Origin: Rhynchopus sp. YZ270_cl-10
Lineage: Eukaryota > Euglenozoa > Diplonemea > Diplonemida > Diplonemidae
Direction of reading: 5' to 3'
NCBI GenBank assembly: GCA_964035575.1
Contig: OZ037848.1
Location: 1,426,001-1,490,000, forward strand
DNA length: 64,000 nucleotides
In this document: one piece after another, positions 11,912 through 23,967 of the stretch
How the letters are laid out: each line of letters opens with the position of its first letter
How positions within the stretch are numbered: position 1 is the stretch's first letter
Program-made: the position numbers and the translations under genes
The notes under the pieces: generated by a model
Database searches by the model: none
Seen by the model: the letters and a program-made list of their open reading frames with translations, nothing else
What the model was told of the DNA's origin: nothing

Positions 11912-13183
11912 CAGGGAAATAGCTCCATATACCGAATTATGCGACATCGCATAATTCTGGATTTTTGGGCAGGGGAGGAGCTTGGGGGTTAAATCGGGTC
12001 AGATTGACCCGATTTCCTTCGGCCCCATGGAAAAAAACGGGTCAGGGCAAAAAAAAAAAAAAAAACTATAGATTTTTGAGGGAAAAAATCCAAAAAATAG
12101 GGTACTCTACTTGTCGCATGAGGGGGTCTGAGAAGGATGAGGAACTACTATGTGACCCCATCGCGACGAGCACGAAGCTCAATGAAGCCAGAATGCCCTC
12201 AAACGCGCGCTCCACCCCGATCAAACCCGAACCCAAGAGGGATGCCGAACTCGACCTTGCCGTTGGTTACTGGCGCGAGCTGATGATCCAGATATTGGAT
12301 CAACTCGCTGGGTGACACACCAAAAGAGGGGCTCAGACAGTGACAAGTGTTGCCGGGGGTACGGAACGCCCTCCGACGTTTGCTCCAAGGGGACACCTGC
12401 CCAGAGAGAGTACCTGAACTGGCGAGGGCCTACACACACATTCCACACCTCCATTGTGCAACCCTACCTTGATGACATCATCGCCAGTGTCAAGGGCAAC
12501 ATGCATTCCGTGGGGATGGTGCAACACTTGTGTATCATCAACGTGTACCATTTTGTGAAACGCGCCTTCTCATTCTGCATGTGTTTGTCTTCACAAGAGC
12601 TTTTCCGCCGAAGGCGGAAAAGCTCGGGACCTGACCCGATTTAACAGAATTTGACCCGATTTTGCCCCAAACCCATATTCCAAGCTCCTGCCCTGTTTTT
12701 GGGGGGAAAAAAAAAAAAAAAAAAAAGAGGGATTTTTGGGCACTTTGGGGGCCCCTCGCCCGACCCCCAGATCTCCCAAATGACTGGAATGATGGAATCT
12801 TAAAATTTTCGCTCGCTGCGTTTGCAGAGGCCCTTAATTTTTTTTGCCTGCGGCGCCATGTTCCTTTTTTGCTCCGCAAAAAAGGGTTTGTTGAGTGACT
12901 GTGTGGTTGTAAACCAGCATTTTTACACCGTACCCTATTTTTTTTTCGCCTGCGGCGCCATTTATTTTTTCCCCATACGGAAAGTGGAACGTAAGGTGCA
13001 AAACCAAGCTCCGTAATAATGGATTACATTCCGTTGTTTTTTGTTATCTCGCAATTTGACCTTTCGCCTCTCCACTCAGGGAGTCTTGCGCGAAGCGCGC
13101 AACGACCGCTTTCGACCGGGCGAAAAAAAAATTTGGTTTTCGCATAATTCCTGATTTTGGAGGAAAACCAAGCTATTTCCCTG
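11912..13183. mobile_element. hAT-like non-autonomous element (nest level 2, 1,272 bp)
   Basis: The ends are CAGGGAAATAGCT and AGCTATTTCCCTG, flanked by the exact 8 bp duplication ATCCCTAC (11904-11911 and 13184-13191). An 8 bp duplication with CAGGG ends is characteristic of hAT elements. The subterminal GAATTATGCGA motif is inverted on the two sides. No transposase domain is visible. The interior contains another hAT-like element (11970-12695) and two GCCTGCGGCGCCAT repeats (12847, 12950). Confidence 0.8.
11970..12695. mobile_element. hAT-like non-autonomous element (nest level 3, 726 bp)
   Basis: The ends are CAGGGGAGGAGCTTGG and CCAAGCTCCTGCCCTG, flanked by the exact 8 bp duplication TTTTTGGG (11962-11969 and 12696-12703). 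Subterminal AAATCGGGTCA repeats face inward from each side. The middle (about 12110-12560) is GC-rich and coding-like on the + strand, for example HTSIVQPYLDDIIASVKGNM, but does not resemble a transposase. It may be captured host sequence. Confidence 0.8.
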
Positions 13184-13207
13184 ATCCCTACCCAAAAAAA
13201 AAAAAAA

Positions 13208-13277
13208 AAAACTCGCCAAAACTCGCCCCTAAAATGGGCGAGTTTTTGGCGAGTAGGCGAGTTTTTTTTTAACTCGC
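13208..13277. repeat. ACTCGCC inverted-repeat hairpin
   Basis: Copies of ACTCGCC face copies of GGCGAGT around a short centre (CCTAAAATGG), so the segment can fold into a long hairpin. It follows directly after an A-tract and the right flank of the level 2 element. Confidence 0.6.
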
Positions 13278-13885
13278 CCGCACAGTATGCCTAGGGTAGG
13301 GTAACCGTGTACAAATTTATTAAACTCCAGTAGCAGAATTAAAATTCCAGCATCTATACCCCCCCTTTACGGAGTGACAACTGGTAGAAACACGGTAGAA
13401 CCACGGGGAATTGCACACCAATTGATTACATTATTTGGATAATCTTTTAAACAACCACCACCTCTTACAGGTTTCGTGTCCGCGAATCTGCCTACTGTTC
13501 TTTTGGATGTACCAGAAGAAGATGCAGAGACTGAAGCTGCTGGAGGCGATGGAGCCGGCGGTGGACTCGTTGGAAGTAGGAGATGCACAGCACCTTCACA
13601 GAGCTGATGTTCAAGCATTGACGACGAAGGGTCGTTTGCCCTGGCGTCCTAGTAGACGTTTGCTGTCTCCCCTGCTGCTGATGGACGGGCTACACACTCT
13701 GCACCATCGTTACAGCTCAAAAGACCGAGATGCAAGCTAAAAAAACCCTGATGTCTTCACAACTCTTCACAAGTTTTCACAACCCTCTTGAGCCTTTACG
13801 TGTGAAAAGTTGTGAATAGTTGTGATTTTGATTGAAATTTTGTGAAATTTTGTGAAACGCCGCCCCCCGGATAGCACCACAATCA

Positions 13886-15374
13886 AGTCAAAACATGAAG
13901 AGTTTCTTTTGGAGCTTAGTTTTGGGTTGATTGTTTTGTTCAAAAACATGGAAATAGTGAAATCTGGAGATAAAATGAGATGTGGGATTGAGGTTTTCAA
14001 TCGTTTCAATAACTCCTGCAAAAACTCATCCCATAGTAAAGAAAGTCTGATTGTTTTACATAGAGTATGCAGTCATCACTCCCACCGATCAGACCCTGAA
14101 GTTAGTTTCTATTTTCAAAAAAAAAGTTATGATTTTCCTTATAGTTTTCTGTGTGATCGCAGTGCAGTCTTTTAGTATTTTTTTTTGTTTCTGTTTTTTT
14201 TGAAAATTTGGTTGTATTTGTATCGCCACACCCGAGGATGAGCTCCACTATACTTTTAGATATTTTTTACAAACATGACGAAGCACATGAGAGAGAGTTG
14301 CGATCATTTCAAAAGCTTTGTTCTCTGTGTTTGGACATCCAACAAAAACCCTTTGGGAAGACATATCATCGACAAGCATGCAGATCACTATGTGTGTCTT
14401 TGAAAGCACTTGGGTAGTTCCTAAGAGTGGTGTAGTGTGTATGTGTTCCTTCGGGTGCTGCCACCCCCACCCTCACCCTCACCCCCACCCCCGACCCAGT
14501 CATCGTTCAACGCCCCCATTCCTTTCTAGACTTCAATAGAGAACATTGGTGAAGCGAAAAAAGGGGGTCTTTTTTAGGGCCTGCCGACTTTACCAGTGAT
14601 GAAGATAAAAGCAAAATAGTAGTGTTGCCTTGTTTGTGTGTGATGTCAATTCAATCTCATGTGTGGTGTGCACACAGAACGGATTTGAAGCGGTTTTGAG
14701 TTCATTACAGTTTTTTCTTCCTTTTGAATTTGCCTTGTTTTTGAGGTGTTCAGGAGAGAGTTACGCACACTTTTTTTATTCTCCTTCGAAAAAGAAATAA
14801 TCCGATACGCCGTTGTTGCCACCACCTGTGGCATCAGTCATTATGTCATTATTGTTTTTAGATTCAATAGCCCCACACACAGTTCCTGAAATAGACCACC
14901 CATTTTATTTTCAACAAAACCGTTGAACGGGTGTGCAAACCACCTACAAAGTGTTCCCTCTCTACCTTTTTTTATATAATTTTGATACAACGCCTCTCAC
15001 AAGAGGCTACACAGCTTGATTTTGTGACTTCCTCTCTTCAGCTTATTCCTCCAATTTTGCCGATTCCGTGCCTGCCTCTGTAAGGGCTGCCCTGATTGAT
15101 CTTTCCAGTAACCAGCGAATGCTGGCGGAGTATTTAAAAAAAAAAAACCCCATCACAACACAACACAACAGCAACAGTGGGGTCATCTGTGTCCCCTTCT
15201 TCCCTCTTTCCCTCATACGTCATTATACACAAAGCAAAAAGGGGGAATCTGCAGTGCTGTTGTGTTAACGAGCGGGTCATAAGGGTGTGACTGTACACTC
15301 TGAAAAACGGGAAAAAAAAGGGGGTCTGCATTTGGCAGAGCCGGATTGGCAGAGAGTTGAGAGAAGAGGGGACA
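13886..15374. other. Intergenic stretch, no gene seen
   Basis: The sequence is AT-rich with scattered short frames and no domain or consistent coding signal. The only clear structure is a CCCCAC/CCCTCA tandem at 14466-14505. The last 200 bp are the leader of the next gene. Confidence 0.55.
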
Positions 15375-18300
15375 ATGCGTGTCGCCTGCTTCCTCCGTAC
15401 CGTGCTCGCATGCGCCCTGCTGCAAGGGACACACGCTGTGGTCTTTTCTGTATGTACCCTGTTTTTTGGAAATTTCAAAATCTTTCTACCTCACAGCTGG
15501 TCCCTGCACAACCCACACGCGGCTCGACAGCTGTGATGACCATCACAACCCCTACCGTCGGCTTCACCACTGCGGACACTACGGTTATCTCCGACGGCGC
15601 AGCGTGCGGTGCTGCGTCTGCCACAGCAACCGTCGTCACGACTAGCATCCCATCCACAACCACCGTCACCATCTCCGCGACGTTCACCGTCCCCGGCACC
15701 TTCGCCTTCTGCTACACCGAGAACGGCCAGGCACAGGAGTTGACAACAGTCACCGTGACCGGACCCGACCCCACCGCCACCACACCCATCACCGGAGGCC
15801 TCACCGCGACGGGTGTGGTGTTCGCTATCTCAGGCATCTCAATGGACAGCACCAACGACGATGTCAAGCTTGTTGCAGGGCAGAACTCGAACTGCCAATC
15901 CACCTCCGCTGTCGACGACTGCTGCACCGGTACCCGCAGGCTCACCGCAGGCGCCAGCGTCAACGCCGTTGTCTACACCACCGAAGCGCTGCCTAATGGT
16001 GGACAGTTCACCATCTGCTACCGTTCCTTCGACGCAACAGCTGCCACTGTGCACATCTCCATCGGGAACTACGACGCAGTGGGGCCTACAGGATACACCC
16101 CTTTTGTTGTCCCTGTTGGCACCTTCGACCTCTTTGCCTCTGGATACCAACTCACCGATGGCGCTGCACAGGACACAATGGCAATCACCACGGCAGGGCT
16201 GGACTGCGGTGACGGCGCAGCGAACATCATGACCTCAGGGACATTGGTGCTCGAGGCAGGCCGGTACAAATACACTACCGAGGTGCTGACCCCTGGCGAC
16301 ACCTACCGGGTGTGCTACCGTGTTGTCGGCCTGACCACAGAGTGGTTTCAGTTCGCGAACACCCTCACTGTGAGCGGAGCGACGTCGTACACACCTATCA
16401 CCGCGCCTGGTGCAGGGGATGTGACCCTCACGTTTACCGGAGTGGATTTAGATAGCACGGCAGTGGGCGACTCTGCAAAGCTTGTGAAAGGAACCGGCGC
16501 GTTGGTGGATTGTTTGCAGGATACTGCGGTGGCGATTGCGGGGGTGTGGAATCAACCGCAGTTCACCCCGACCGATGTGAGTGGGGTGACACAGCTTTCG
16601 GTGACCCTGAACATCGCAGAAGGGGGAGAGTTTACGATGTGCTACAAATCATCGCTGGCAGGCGCTTATGTTCCGTTGACACCGAAGTTTTCTGTGGCAG
16701 GGGCAGCGTCCTTTTCTCCGACAGTGGTGCCGCAATTCTTTGTGGGAGACCTAACGGTTACTGGAGCATTGTTGAGTGCAACGGATGCGATCGCGGTTAT
16801 CCATGACTCCGGTGTGTGTGGTGCGGCTGCTACCTCCCTGCCGTGGCAGTTTGCGTCCACACAGCAGGGTGTTGCGAGCATTGCAACCAGCACCATTCTC
16901 TCGCAAACCGGAAACTACCGCGTCTGTTTCACCCCAGCAGGAGGCTCGCAGTATGAGATGTCCACTCCATTAGTTGTCTCTGGGGCGCAAGGTGTGACCC
17001 CAACCACGCTGATTGCCGGGAGAAAGACGTTGATGACAATCACCGGAACCAACATCGATGTGACCGACACCATGAAACTGGTGGACCAAGCAACAGAGGA
17101 CTGCACCGCTGCCAACCCCGGGCACGGTGTCATCACCGCAACCGGATCTGCTGGGAAGTTTGATGTGACCATGCCATATGGTGGTCTGTTCACATTGTGT
17201 TACAGCCTTGGGGGGACCGGAGCGTATACGGCGTCTGCGACGATCACTGTGAACGGTGTGCGCGAAAAGAGTCCGTTTTCTCCGATTGTTGCGGCAGTGG
17301 GTGTGGAGCAGGTCTTTGAGCTGGAGGGGGTTGGGCTGTCCAATCTTGATATCGTCACGATTCGCGACGGTGCTGACTGCACTGCAACACCCGTAGTCTC
17401 GGTGCCCGCTTTACAGGCCACTTCGACCACCCTAGTGAGCACCCTTGGCCTCTCCTTTGGCACGGGAGGCACCTTTCTGATGTGCTATCTCGTCTCGGGA
17501 GGCGATGCGGCACTGCCCCTCTCCCCTTCGCTGACTATCAAAGGGCCTGTCGCGATCACCCCGACTGCCATCGATTTTGGGGTGCAAAGTACTCTCACCT
17601 TGTCCGGTACGGCGCTGTCCACACGCGATACATTGAAGCTGGCGGACAGTGGAATGGGCTGTGCGGATACGTCGCTTTCCTCCCTCGCCACAACCCTTGT
17701 CACCAACACTCTGCAAGCGGCGGTGACGCCCGACAAAGGAGGAACCTTTTACGTCTGCTTCAAGCCCTTTGAAGGTGGCTATGTGATTCTCCCTACTCCG
17801 GTGCTGATAGCAGGGCCTTCGTCGTTCACACCGGCAACGTTCGCAGCGAACTCTGCAACGACGATTACGTTCACAGGGCTGGGCATGACAGCGACAACAG
17901 ATCTGTTCAAGCTGGTCTCCTCCTCTGACGACTGTACAGCCGCCGCACAGTTCACCTCAGAGCAAGGTGTGGTCACAGTGACAACCGAGACTGTCACTGT
18001 CTCAGTCACCCCCGACACCGTAGGTGAATTCATTGTCTGCTACAAACTCACTTCCCAGGCCGCCTTCACAGCGTTTGGTTCCGTCTCCGTGACAGGTCTA
18101 GACAAATACTCTCCTGACACGCTTGATGCGGGATATGATGCCACATTGACTGTGACTGGAGTAGGGTTGGACCCGAGCGTTAACAGGATTGTTATTGAGG
18201 CGAGTGGGGTCTGTCCAGCGGCAGCGCCTGATCTGTCGGTGAGCAGTGGTGTGTCGGGGACAGCAAACACCTTGATCTATCGGAGTGATGTGCTTGTGGG

Positions 18301-21300
18301 GGGGACGAACCGTGCGGTGTGTGTCTGGCTGGGGAGCAGCTGGGAGCAGATTCTTCCTGCGCTGACGGTGAACGGACCGATCTCGCGGACAAACGCACTC
18401 CCGACCAGCTCATTCACGGCAGGCAGCCCGCTGCAGTTCACCATCACCGGAGAAGGCCTCACTGCCTTTGACCGTGTGCGCTGGGCACGTCTCCAGACGA
18501 CGTCGTCCTCGCCTGCCTGCACCTACCCCGCCATTGCAGACGCGTCCGTTCAGATCGGTACCCCCATCACAACGCAGCAGGTGCAACTGCCTGGGGGGTC
18601 GTACGTCATGTGTTACTCCCTCGGTGCATCCGGGGATTTTGTCCCCGTTGGTACCCCATTGGGCAGGACTGATACCGGAGGGGTAACTGGGGAGGTGGTG
18701 TTGACAGGGCCGGTGGGGTTTTTTGTGTCGGATGCGTCGAATTTAAGGATCGGGCAAAAGGTGATTTTGGGGTTCACCGGACTGACGGCGGGCACGTCGT
18801 ACACTATGCGGCTGTGCGTGAACGGCGACCCGTTGTCGTTTATTAAGGTGCAGGGTGGGGACGAGATTGTGTTCACAGGGGATGCTGCGACGATTGATGT
18901 GTTCCCTCTACTGGGCGGCGTGCCGCAGATTTGCCTGAAGGGCGATGGCGACTACATTGCACTTCCCGAGGTCTCGCAGAGTGGGTCCATCAATCCGATC
19001 CTTCCCATCGCGGATGCAGGCAACATCACGATCCAAGGACCTACCTCCATGCTCACACCACGTGTCGTGGGGCTTCCGTATCCTGCAGGGCAGTCTTTCA
19101 CCTTCACCCTCTCGGGCATCAATTTAACCGACGTCGCATCCGCATTGCGTTGGGTGCCCATCACCGATGGATGCACTTCCGCTACCTATCTGACAGAGTC
19201 GCGCGCATCGCTCACATTGATCAACAGCACGGCGTTCTCGACAGTGTTCCACACAGCTGGGCAGCATTTGCTGTGCTACACCTATGTAGACGACACCCCG
19301 CAGGTGAGCACCTTGGATCTCCCGGTGGTGACAACGTATGGGTTGCTGTTGGATACGTCGCCGTTGATAGCGTTGGGGAGAGTGGGCGCGACGGTGTCCA
19401 TTCCGTACAACTTCTCGGGTGTGACAGAGCAACCCCCTACTCACATCTTCTTCTGGCCGCAGACGGATTCGACTGAGCCGCAGGGATCGGTTGTGTGCCC
19501 TGTAGACATCGCCTCGACAGGCGTGCGTGGACAGCAGGTGGGCACGCAGACGAACCCTGCCTACAACATCTCACAGCTCCCTGCAGGGTACCACCGGATC
19601 TGCGCGGACCAAGGTGCGGGGTACTATACACAACCGCTTCTGGTCAGGGTGCGGGGTCCCACAGCGTTTACCCCACCGTCATTCATTGTTCCGGGGCAGG
19701 GGACACTGAAGTTTGAGGGGGTGCAGATTGCGGACACAGATAAGGTGCGTCTGGTGTCGGAGAACGGTGCCTGCGATGGATCGGATGCGTTGACCACAGA
19801 TCACTCTTTGGTGTCGCTGACCATGCAAACAGGAGAATACGGGACCACCGCAAAGCGAACAGTGTGCTACCAAGTGAACCCCGAAGGCGAGCCGCCAGGA
19901 GACTACATCGCCATGGGGCAGGTCCTCGCGGCGACAGGCAATCCGGTTGCAGTGATAATCTACGGCGACCCAGTGCTGCCATCAACGGTGGTCTCGTTGA
20001 CACAGTTCCCTGTCAACGGTGCGGTCGTGGATTCGAATGGTGACACAGTCGCGATTACAGGGGCGACAATGGCGTTGACAGCTGATGGTAGTCCGTCTGC
20101 GCCAATTCCGTACAATTCCGGGCTGTCGCAGTCGTCTGTGTATGGGAAGGTGAACTTCACCATTGCGCTTGGTACTGTGGGTACGTATGTGCTTGCCATG
20201 AGGTATACGTTGGGCTCGCAGTCGTTTGTGGTGTCAAGTGCTGATATTGTTGTGACAGCGGGTGCCGCAACCAGCATCTCCGCCACCATCGACGCAACGA
20301 CACTCAAAAGCGGGGAGGCCTTCCAGGTGTCGTACTTCGTAGGCGACTCGGCGCTGAACGTGCTCCCGCTCTCGGGGGTTGTTGTGCAGATGCAGATGAC
20401 CCCGCTCGATACTGCTGCACAGAACGGACAGCTTCTGGGGACAACAACAGGCACATCTGGTGCAGATGGTATGCAACAAAGCTTTTTGGTGAATCTTCAA
20501 TTTTTTACAAGTCCGCAACGAAGAACCCAACCCCCCACACGACAACGCGGCATACCAGGCTTCCTTTTTTGTTCTCAAAAGATATTCCAACATCCCCCCC
20601 ACAGGCAAAGGCATCATGACAGGCCTCAACATCACTGCTGCCGGGAAGTACCGCATCACCTTCTCTGGCGTCAGCGGCGGCGTGACCCTCACCTCGAAGG
20701 ACATGGACATCACGGTGCTGCAGGGCGAGGGGCGCATCCTCACGCTCTCGCTGCAGTGGACGGAGGGCACCTCTGTGGCTGCAGGCACGCTCCTCGAGAT
20801 TGACGCATACGTCACAGACTGGGGCGGCAACACGCTCTACGTTGCGAACCGTGTCCCCTTCTACCTCTCTATAGCAGCAAGCCCTGCCGCACCCGACGGC
20901 GCTGTCCTCTACGACCGAACACCCGCATTCTGTGCTGTCACAACGTGCACCGGGATGACCGACGGGGTCAACACTGAACTAGGCATCGCACGGTTCCGCA
21001 ACATCTGGCTGAACAAACCGGGGTCTTACAAACTGACGGTGCAGGCGCCGTCGGGGAACACCGTGCCTTTGGAGACCACGACGAACACTCTTGTTGTGAC
21101 GCTTGGGAATGCGGCAAGGCTGCGGGTCATCGACAGCACCACCTCTGCTGTGCCTGGTGAGGCGATGTTTGCGAACCTCGAGGTAACCGATGCTGCGCAA
21201 AACCGCGTCACAACCGCCCTCGCATCAAACGTGACGGTGACCTCATCGAACGCTCTCGGTGGCACAACCTCACTCCCGGTAACAAACGGTCTCGTCTCCT

Positions 21301-22082
21301 TCACCGACCTGACCCTCTCAACCGCAGGCACGCACACCCTGCAGTACAGCTCCGGGACTCTCGCAGCAACAAGCTCGCAGGTGGTGGTCACCGGAACCCC
21401 TGCGGTGCTCATCACAGCAAGCCCCTCAGGCAGCGGCAGCGACCTGTCGAGCACCGAAATCGCAGTCATCATTGTTGCCGTCATTGTAGCGTTGATTCTG
21501 CTGGCTCTTTTGGTATGCTTTCATCACATCACATCTCTACCATCCCCCCTCACTCAGGTGTATTGGCTGTTCCGCCGAAGCCAACGCTCCAAGAAGACTG
21601 CCGAAAACCCTGAAAACAGCGGGCTAGGGAAGGAGCCTACTGAGGGCACAACACAACCAAACTGGCAGGAGATGCCTGCCCGCGACACCGCTGCGAAGGG
21701 CACACTCCAGGGAAGCCGCTACGGGGACTACCCCAATGACAACCCTTTGGACCAAGCTCCGTATCTGCAGGTCAATAAGTCGCCTATTCGAACTCCGTTC
21801 GATCAAGATGCGTCATTTGTACCGGACTTCACGGATGACCAATTTGGCTCCAATCAGAACCGGTCGGTGAAGACCCCTGCAGACCCTGTTCTAAATGAAT
21901 ACAACATCGATGTGGGTGACAACACCGGGTCGCACCCTGCCCCGCCCACGGAAGGCCAGCCAGGCCTGCAAGACCTGCAACAACAGCGCTCCTTCCTCTC
22001 CCAGCAACCCTCCCACGCGATACCACAAAACTCCTACCAGCCCCAGCCTTCGTATCAACCCTCCTATTCACAGCAGTATTAG
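15375..22082 (+). CDS. Large type I membrane protein with ~15 two-cysteine beta-type repeats (about 2,159 aa)
   Basis: Exons are 15375-15449, 15497-20468, 20605-21512 and 21558-22082. The total is 6,480 nt in one frame, with GTATGY...CAG introns of 47, 136 and 45 bp. Exon 1 encodes a signal peptide (MRVACFLRTVLACALLQG). About 15 repeats of 80-110 residues follow. Each starts near 'SFTP' or 'TPTT', contains 'L.[IF]TG..L....D...L', one cysteine, and ends 'G.[FY].[MVI]CY'. The paired cysteines suggest one disulfide per repeat, and the pattern resembles IPT/TIG or Ig-like folds. One or two further beta domains precede a transmembrane helix (IAVIIVAVIVALILLALL, split by intron 3). The cytoplasmic tail of about 175 residues ends in a Pro/Gln/Tyr-rich stretch. 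It is probably a surface adhesin or receptor; ligand unknown. The 45 bp third intron is in frame, so unspliced reading is also open. Confidence 0.75.
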
Positions 22083-22766
22083 AGGGAAAATGGGGTGCGG
22101 AGATGGGCCACAGCACAAGATAGGCGGAACCAAAACCACTAACATGACCTTAACTCGACAGATTTCACCTCTCTTCTCACCTACTGGTCTGCTGTGAGGG
22201 GGAGGGTGTAGATAACAATAATATTTTTCCTCTCGTAGAAATTTTTTTTGGCGATTTTGCTTTTTTGCGAAATGGCTAAAATAGGTGGAAGGGTTTTGTG
22301 AGGCTAATAAGGGAGTCGGGACTCCTTCTCGTTGGACCTCTTTTTAAGTTGCCCTTTTCCAGAAAGAGTCCACCGTGTAGCGAACCATAGGTTTTTATAT
22401 GTTACAAAATCGTAGTGTTTTTAGATCATTCGTTTTTTTTCGGTATCCTTTTTTTATTTGTCAAACAACGTAGAAACCATAGTTTAGAAATAACTGAAGT
22501 AGAGTGAGAAGAAAAAAAAATCACACATAAAATAATGAAGAGCAAAGCAAAAAATGTGATGTAAGGTTGCCCGCATGGTGACCGCGCATTTTTTTTTTTG
22601 TTTCGATTTTATTCGTTTCCAAAATAAAAAATACAAAGTGTCCGAGTGTCAAAAAAAAAAACTAGCAACAATTTGTGGGCTATTTTTAAAAAACAAAAAA
22701 TCCAAAACTAGAGCTATTTCCCAACCCAGCTTTTTTGTGGGGAACAAAAATATGCAGCCAAAAAAA

Positions 22767-22872
22767 GTGGAGATTGAGATTGCACAACTGTGGCAACACA
22801 AACCGATGCAACTTACACTACTCCAACAATTTATCAAAAGAACAAAGTAATTGCTATCGAAAAAGGCAATTT
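22767..22872. repeat. Dispersed repeat family D, copy 1
   Basis: It contains AGATTGCACAACTGTGG, ACTACTCCAACAA and AGTAATTGCTATCG. The same ordered blocks occur at 23075-23208 and in part at 52293-52353. The AATTGCTATCG end is also the terminal repeat of the element at 49101-49539. Confidence 0.65.
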
Positions 22873-23074
22873 TTGCAAATTTTTTTTGAGTACGCAATAC
22901 CTAGGTTTTCCGCACCCCAGGTGGTTATTGGGTGATCGTTTATGCAAAAAAAAAAAAGAAATGTCATGATGATTTGTCAGGGGCACATTCATCTTTTTCT
23001 AATTTTCCATTTTTCTTCTTTTTCAAAGATTCGTCAATTCCCTGTCTTCTGTTCGAAGAAAATCTTTTGGAAAG

Positions 23075-23208
23075 CGGAGAGTGAGATTGCACCACCTGTG
23101 GTAACACAAACCGAGGCGACCTACACTACTCCAACAAGTTATCAAACAAAAAAGAAGAAAAACACGCCGTTGCTACCGAAAGAAAAGCAACGGGGTGTAC
23201 TGTGGATA
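23075..23208. repeat. Dispersed repeat family D, copy 2
   Basis: It shares GAGATTGCACCACCTGTGG, ACACAAACCGAGGC and CTACACTACTCCAACAA with copy 1, and then ACGGGGTGTACTGTGGA with the terminal part of 49101-49539. Confidence 0.65.
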
Positions 23209-23742
23209 TGGGGAGGCTCCGTGACCATTTGCCTCCCCTGCATCTCATGACCATACCTGACCTCGCCTTGCGTGACCCTACAAGGGGGAGGTGAAGGAAG
23301 GTTGCGGGAAAAAGGAGATGCTGAGTCCCCCCGAGTGGCCCATCCATCTTGAGTTTTCAATATACCCATTTTTCTCCCTTCCCCAGATAGATCCTGTGAA
23401 GTGCACAACTGCGCGCGAAATTTTTGCAGGTATATGCGTGTCTCTTCACACACACACACACATTGTCACTTCCCCCGTTCCCATTCAAAACAACTTCCCT
23501 TCACCCCCAAAGCAACTTAGTTCCGAATTTTCACAGAAAATTTCGAAAAAAAAATCGTAGTGTTTCCCTTATAGTTTTTGTCTCTCTCTCTCGAACCACG
23601 CCTCCCCCGATATTTGTCATCTCACCCACTGCGACCACCACAAATGTGATTCCGTAGGAAAACAGATCCACTGTTGTGTGCATCAGAGCATCCTTACAAT
23701 GACGTTTTAACCATGCTTCTCCCTTCCCCCAACTCCATTTTC

Positions 23743-23872
23743 TATCAGATATAAATTGCGAAAATGGATTGTAGGACTGCATGATTGGGTGTCCACCCCC
23801 CCGGTACACCCAGTCATACCAAGGTACACACTGTTCACGAGAGGGCTTTTGTATTTTCAAATCAACTTTCTT
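23743..23872. repeat. Dispersed SINE-like family A, copy just upstream of the ASCC2-like gene
   Basis: It contains GGACTGCATGATTGGG, CCAAGGTACAC, TTCACGAGAGGGCTTTTGTA and TTTTCAAATCAA. Similar copies are at 36510-36628, 53215-53320 and 63030-63140, with tail-only copies at 37443-37490 and 60178-60230. GCATGGTTGGG and GTTCACGAG weakly resemble Pol III A and B boxes at tRNA-like spacing, which is inference only. This copy lies about 100 bp before the ATG at 23968. Confidence 0.6.
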
Positions 23873-23967
23873 CTTTCACCTACACCTCAACACACCTCAA
23901 CTCCCACACTCCACCCACCTCCATCTACAGACCCCCCCCTTTCTCCCCCCCTCCCTCCCCCTCCCCA

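Larger units (their letters stand above)
10742..13878. mobile_element. 3.1 kb TIR element with GTTTCACAA-rich ends (nest level 1)
   Basis: The termini are GGTGCTATCCGGGGGG (10743) and the reverse complement CCCCCCGGATAGCACC (ending 13878), followed inward by GCGGCGTTTCACAAA and arrays of TTTCACAAC / GTTGTGAAA. The array at 10760-11020 is itself palindromic about 10875. ACAATC flanks both sides (10736-10741, 13879-13884), giving a 6-7 bp target duplication. No transposase is evident. The interior holds the hAT-like element at 11912-13183 and GC-rich cargo-like DNA at about 11440-11660 and 13470-13740. The superfamily is not assigned. Confidence 0.75.
22083..23742. other. Intergenic stretch with dispersed repeats
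   Basis: I see no supported gene. The sequence is AT-rich, with two copies of a dispersed element (listed separately) and a short CA repeat at 23450-23462. Confidence 0.6.

Noticed and set aside
16500-16810. Open frames inside the large repeat protein, and many minus-strand frames across 15.8-21.5 kb
   Set aside because: They are shadows of a GC-rich, repetitive coding sequence; only the + frame has signal peptide, repeats and transmembrane helix in order.
23785-23967. N-terminal extension of the ASCC2-like frame
   Set aside because: It runs through a dispersed family A repeat and C/T-rich leader DNA. The YGG-repeat protein begins sensibly at ATG 23968.
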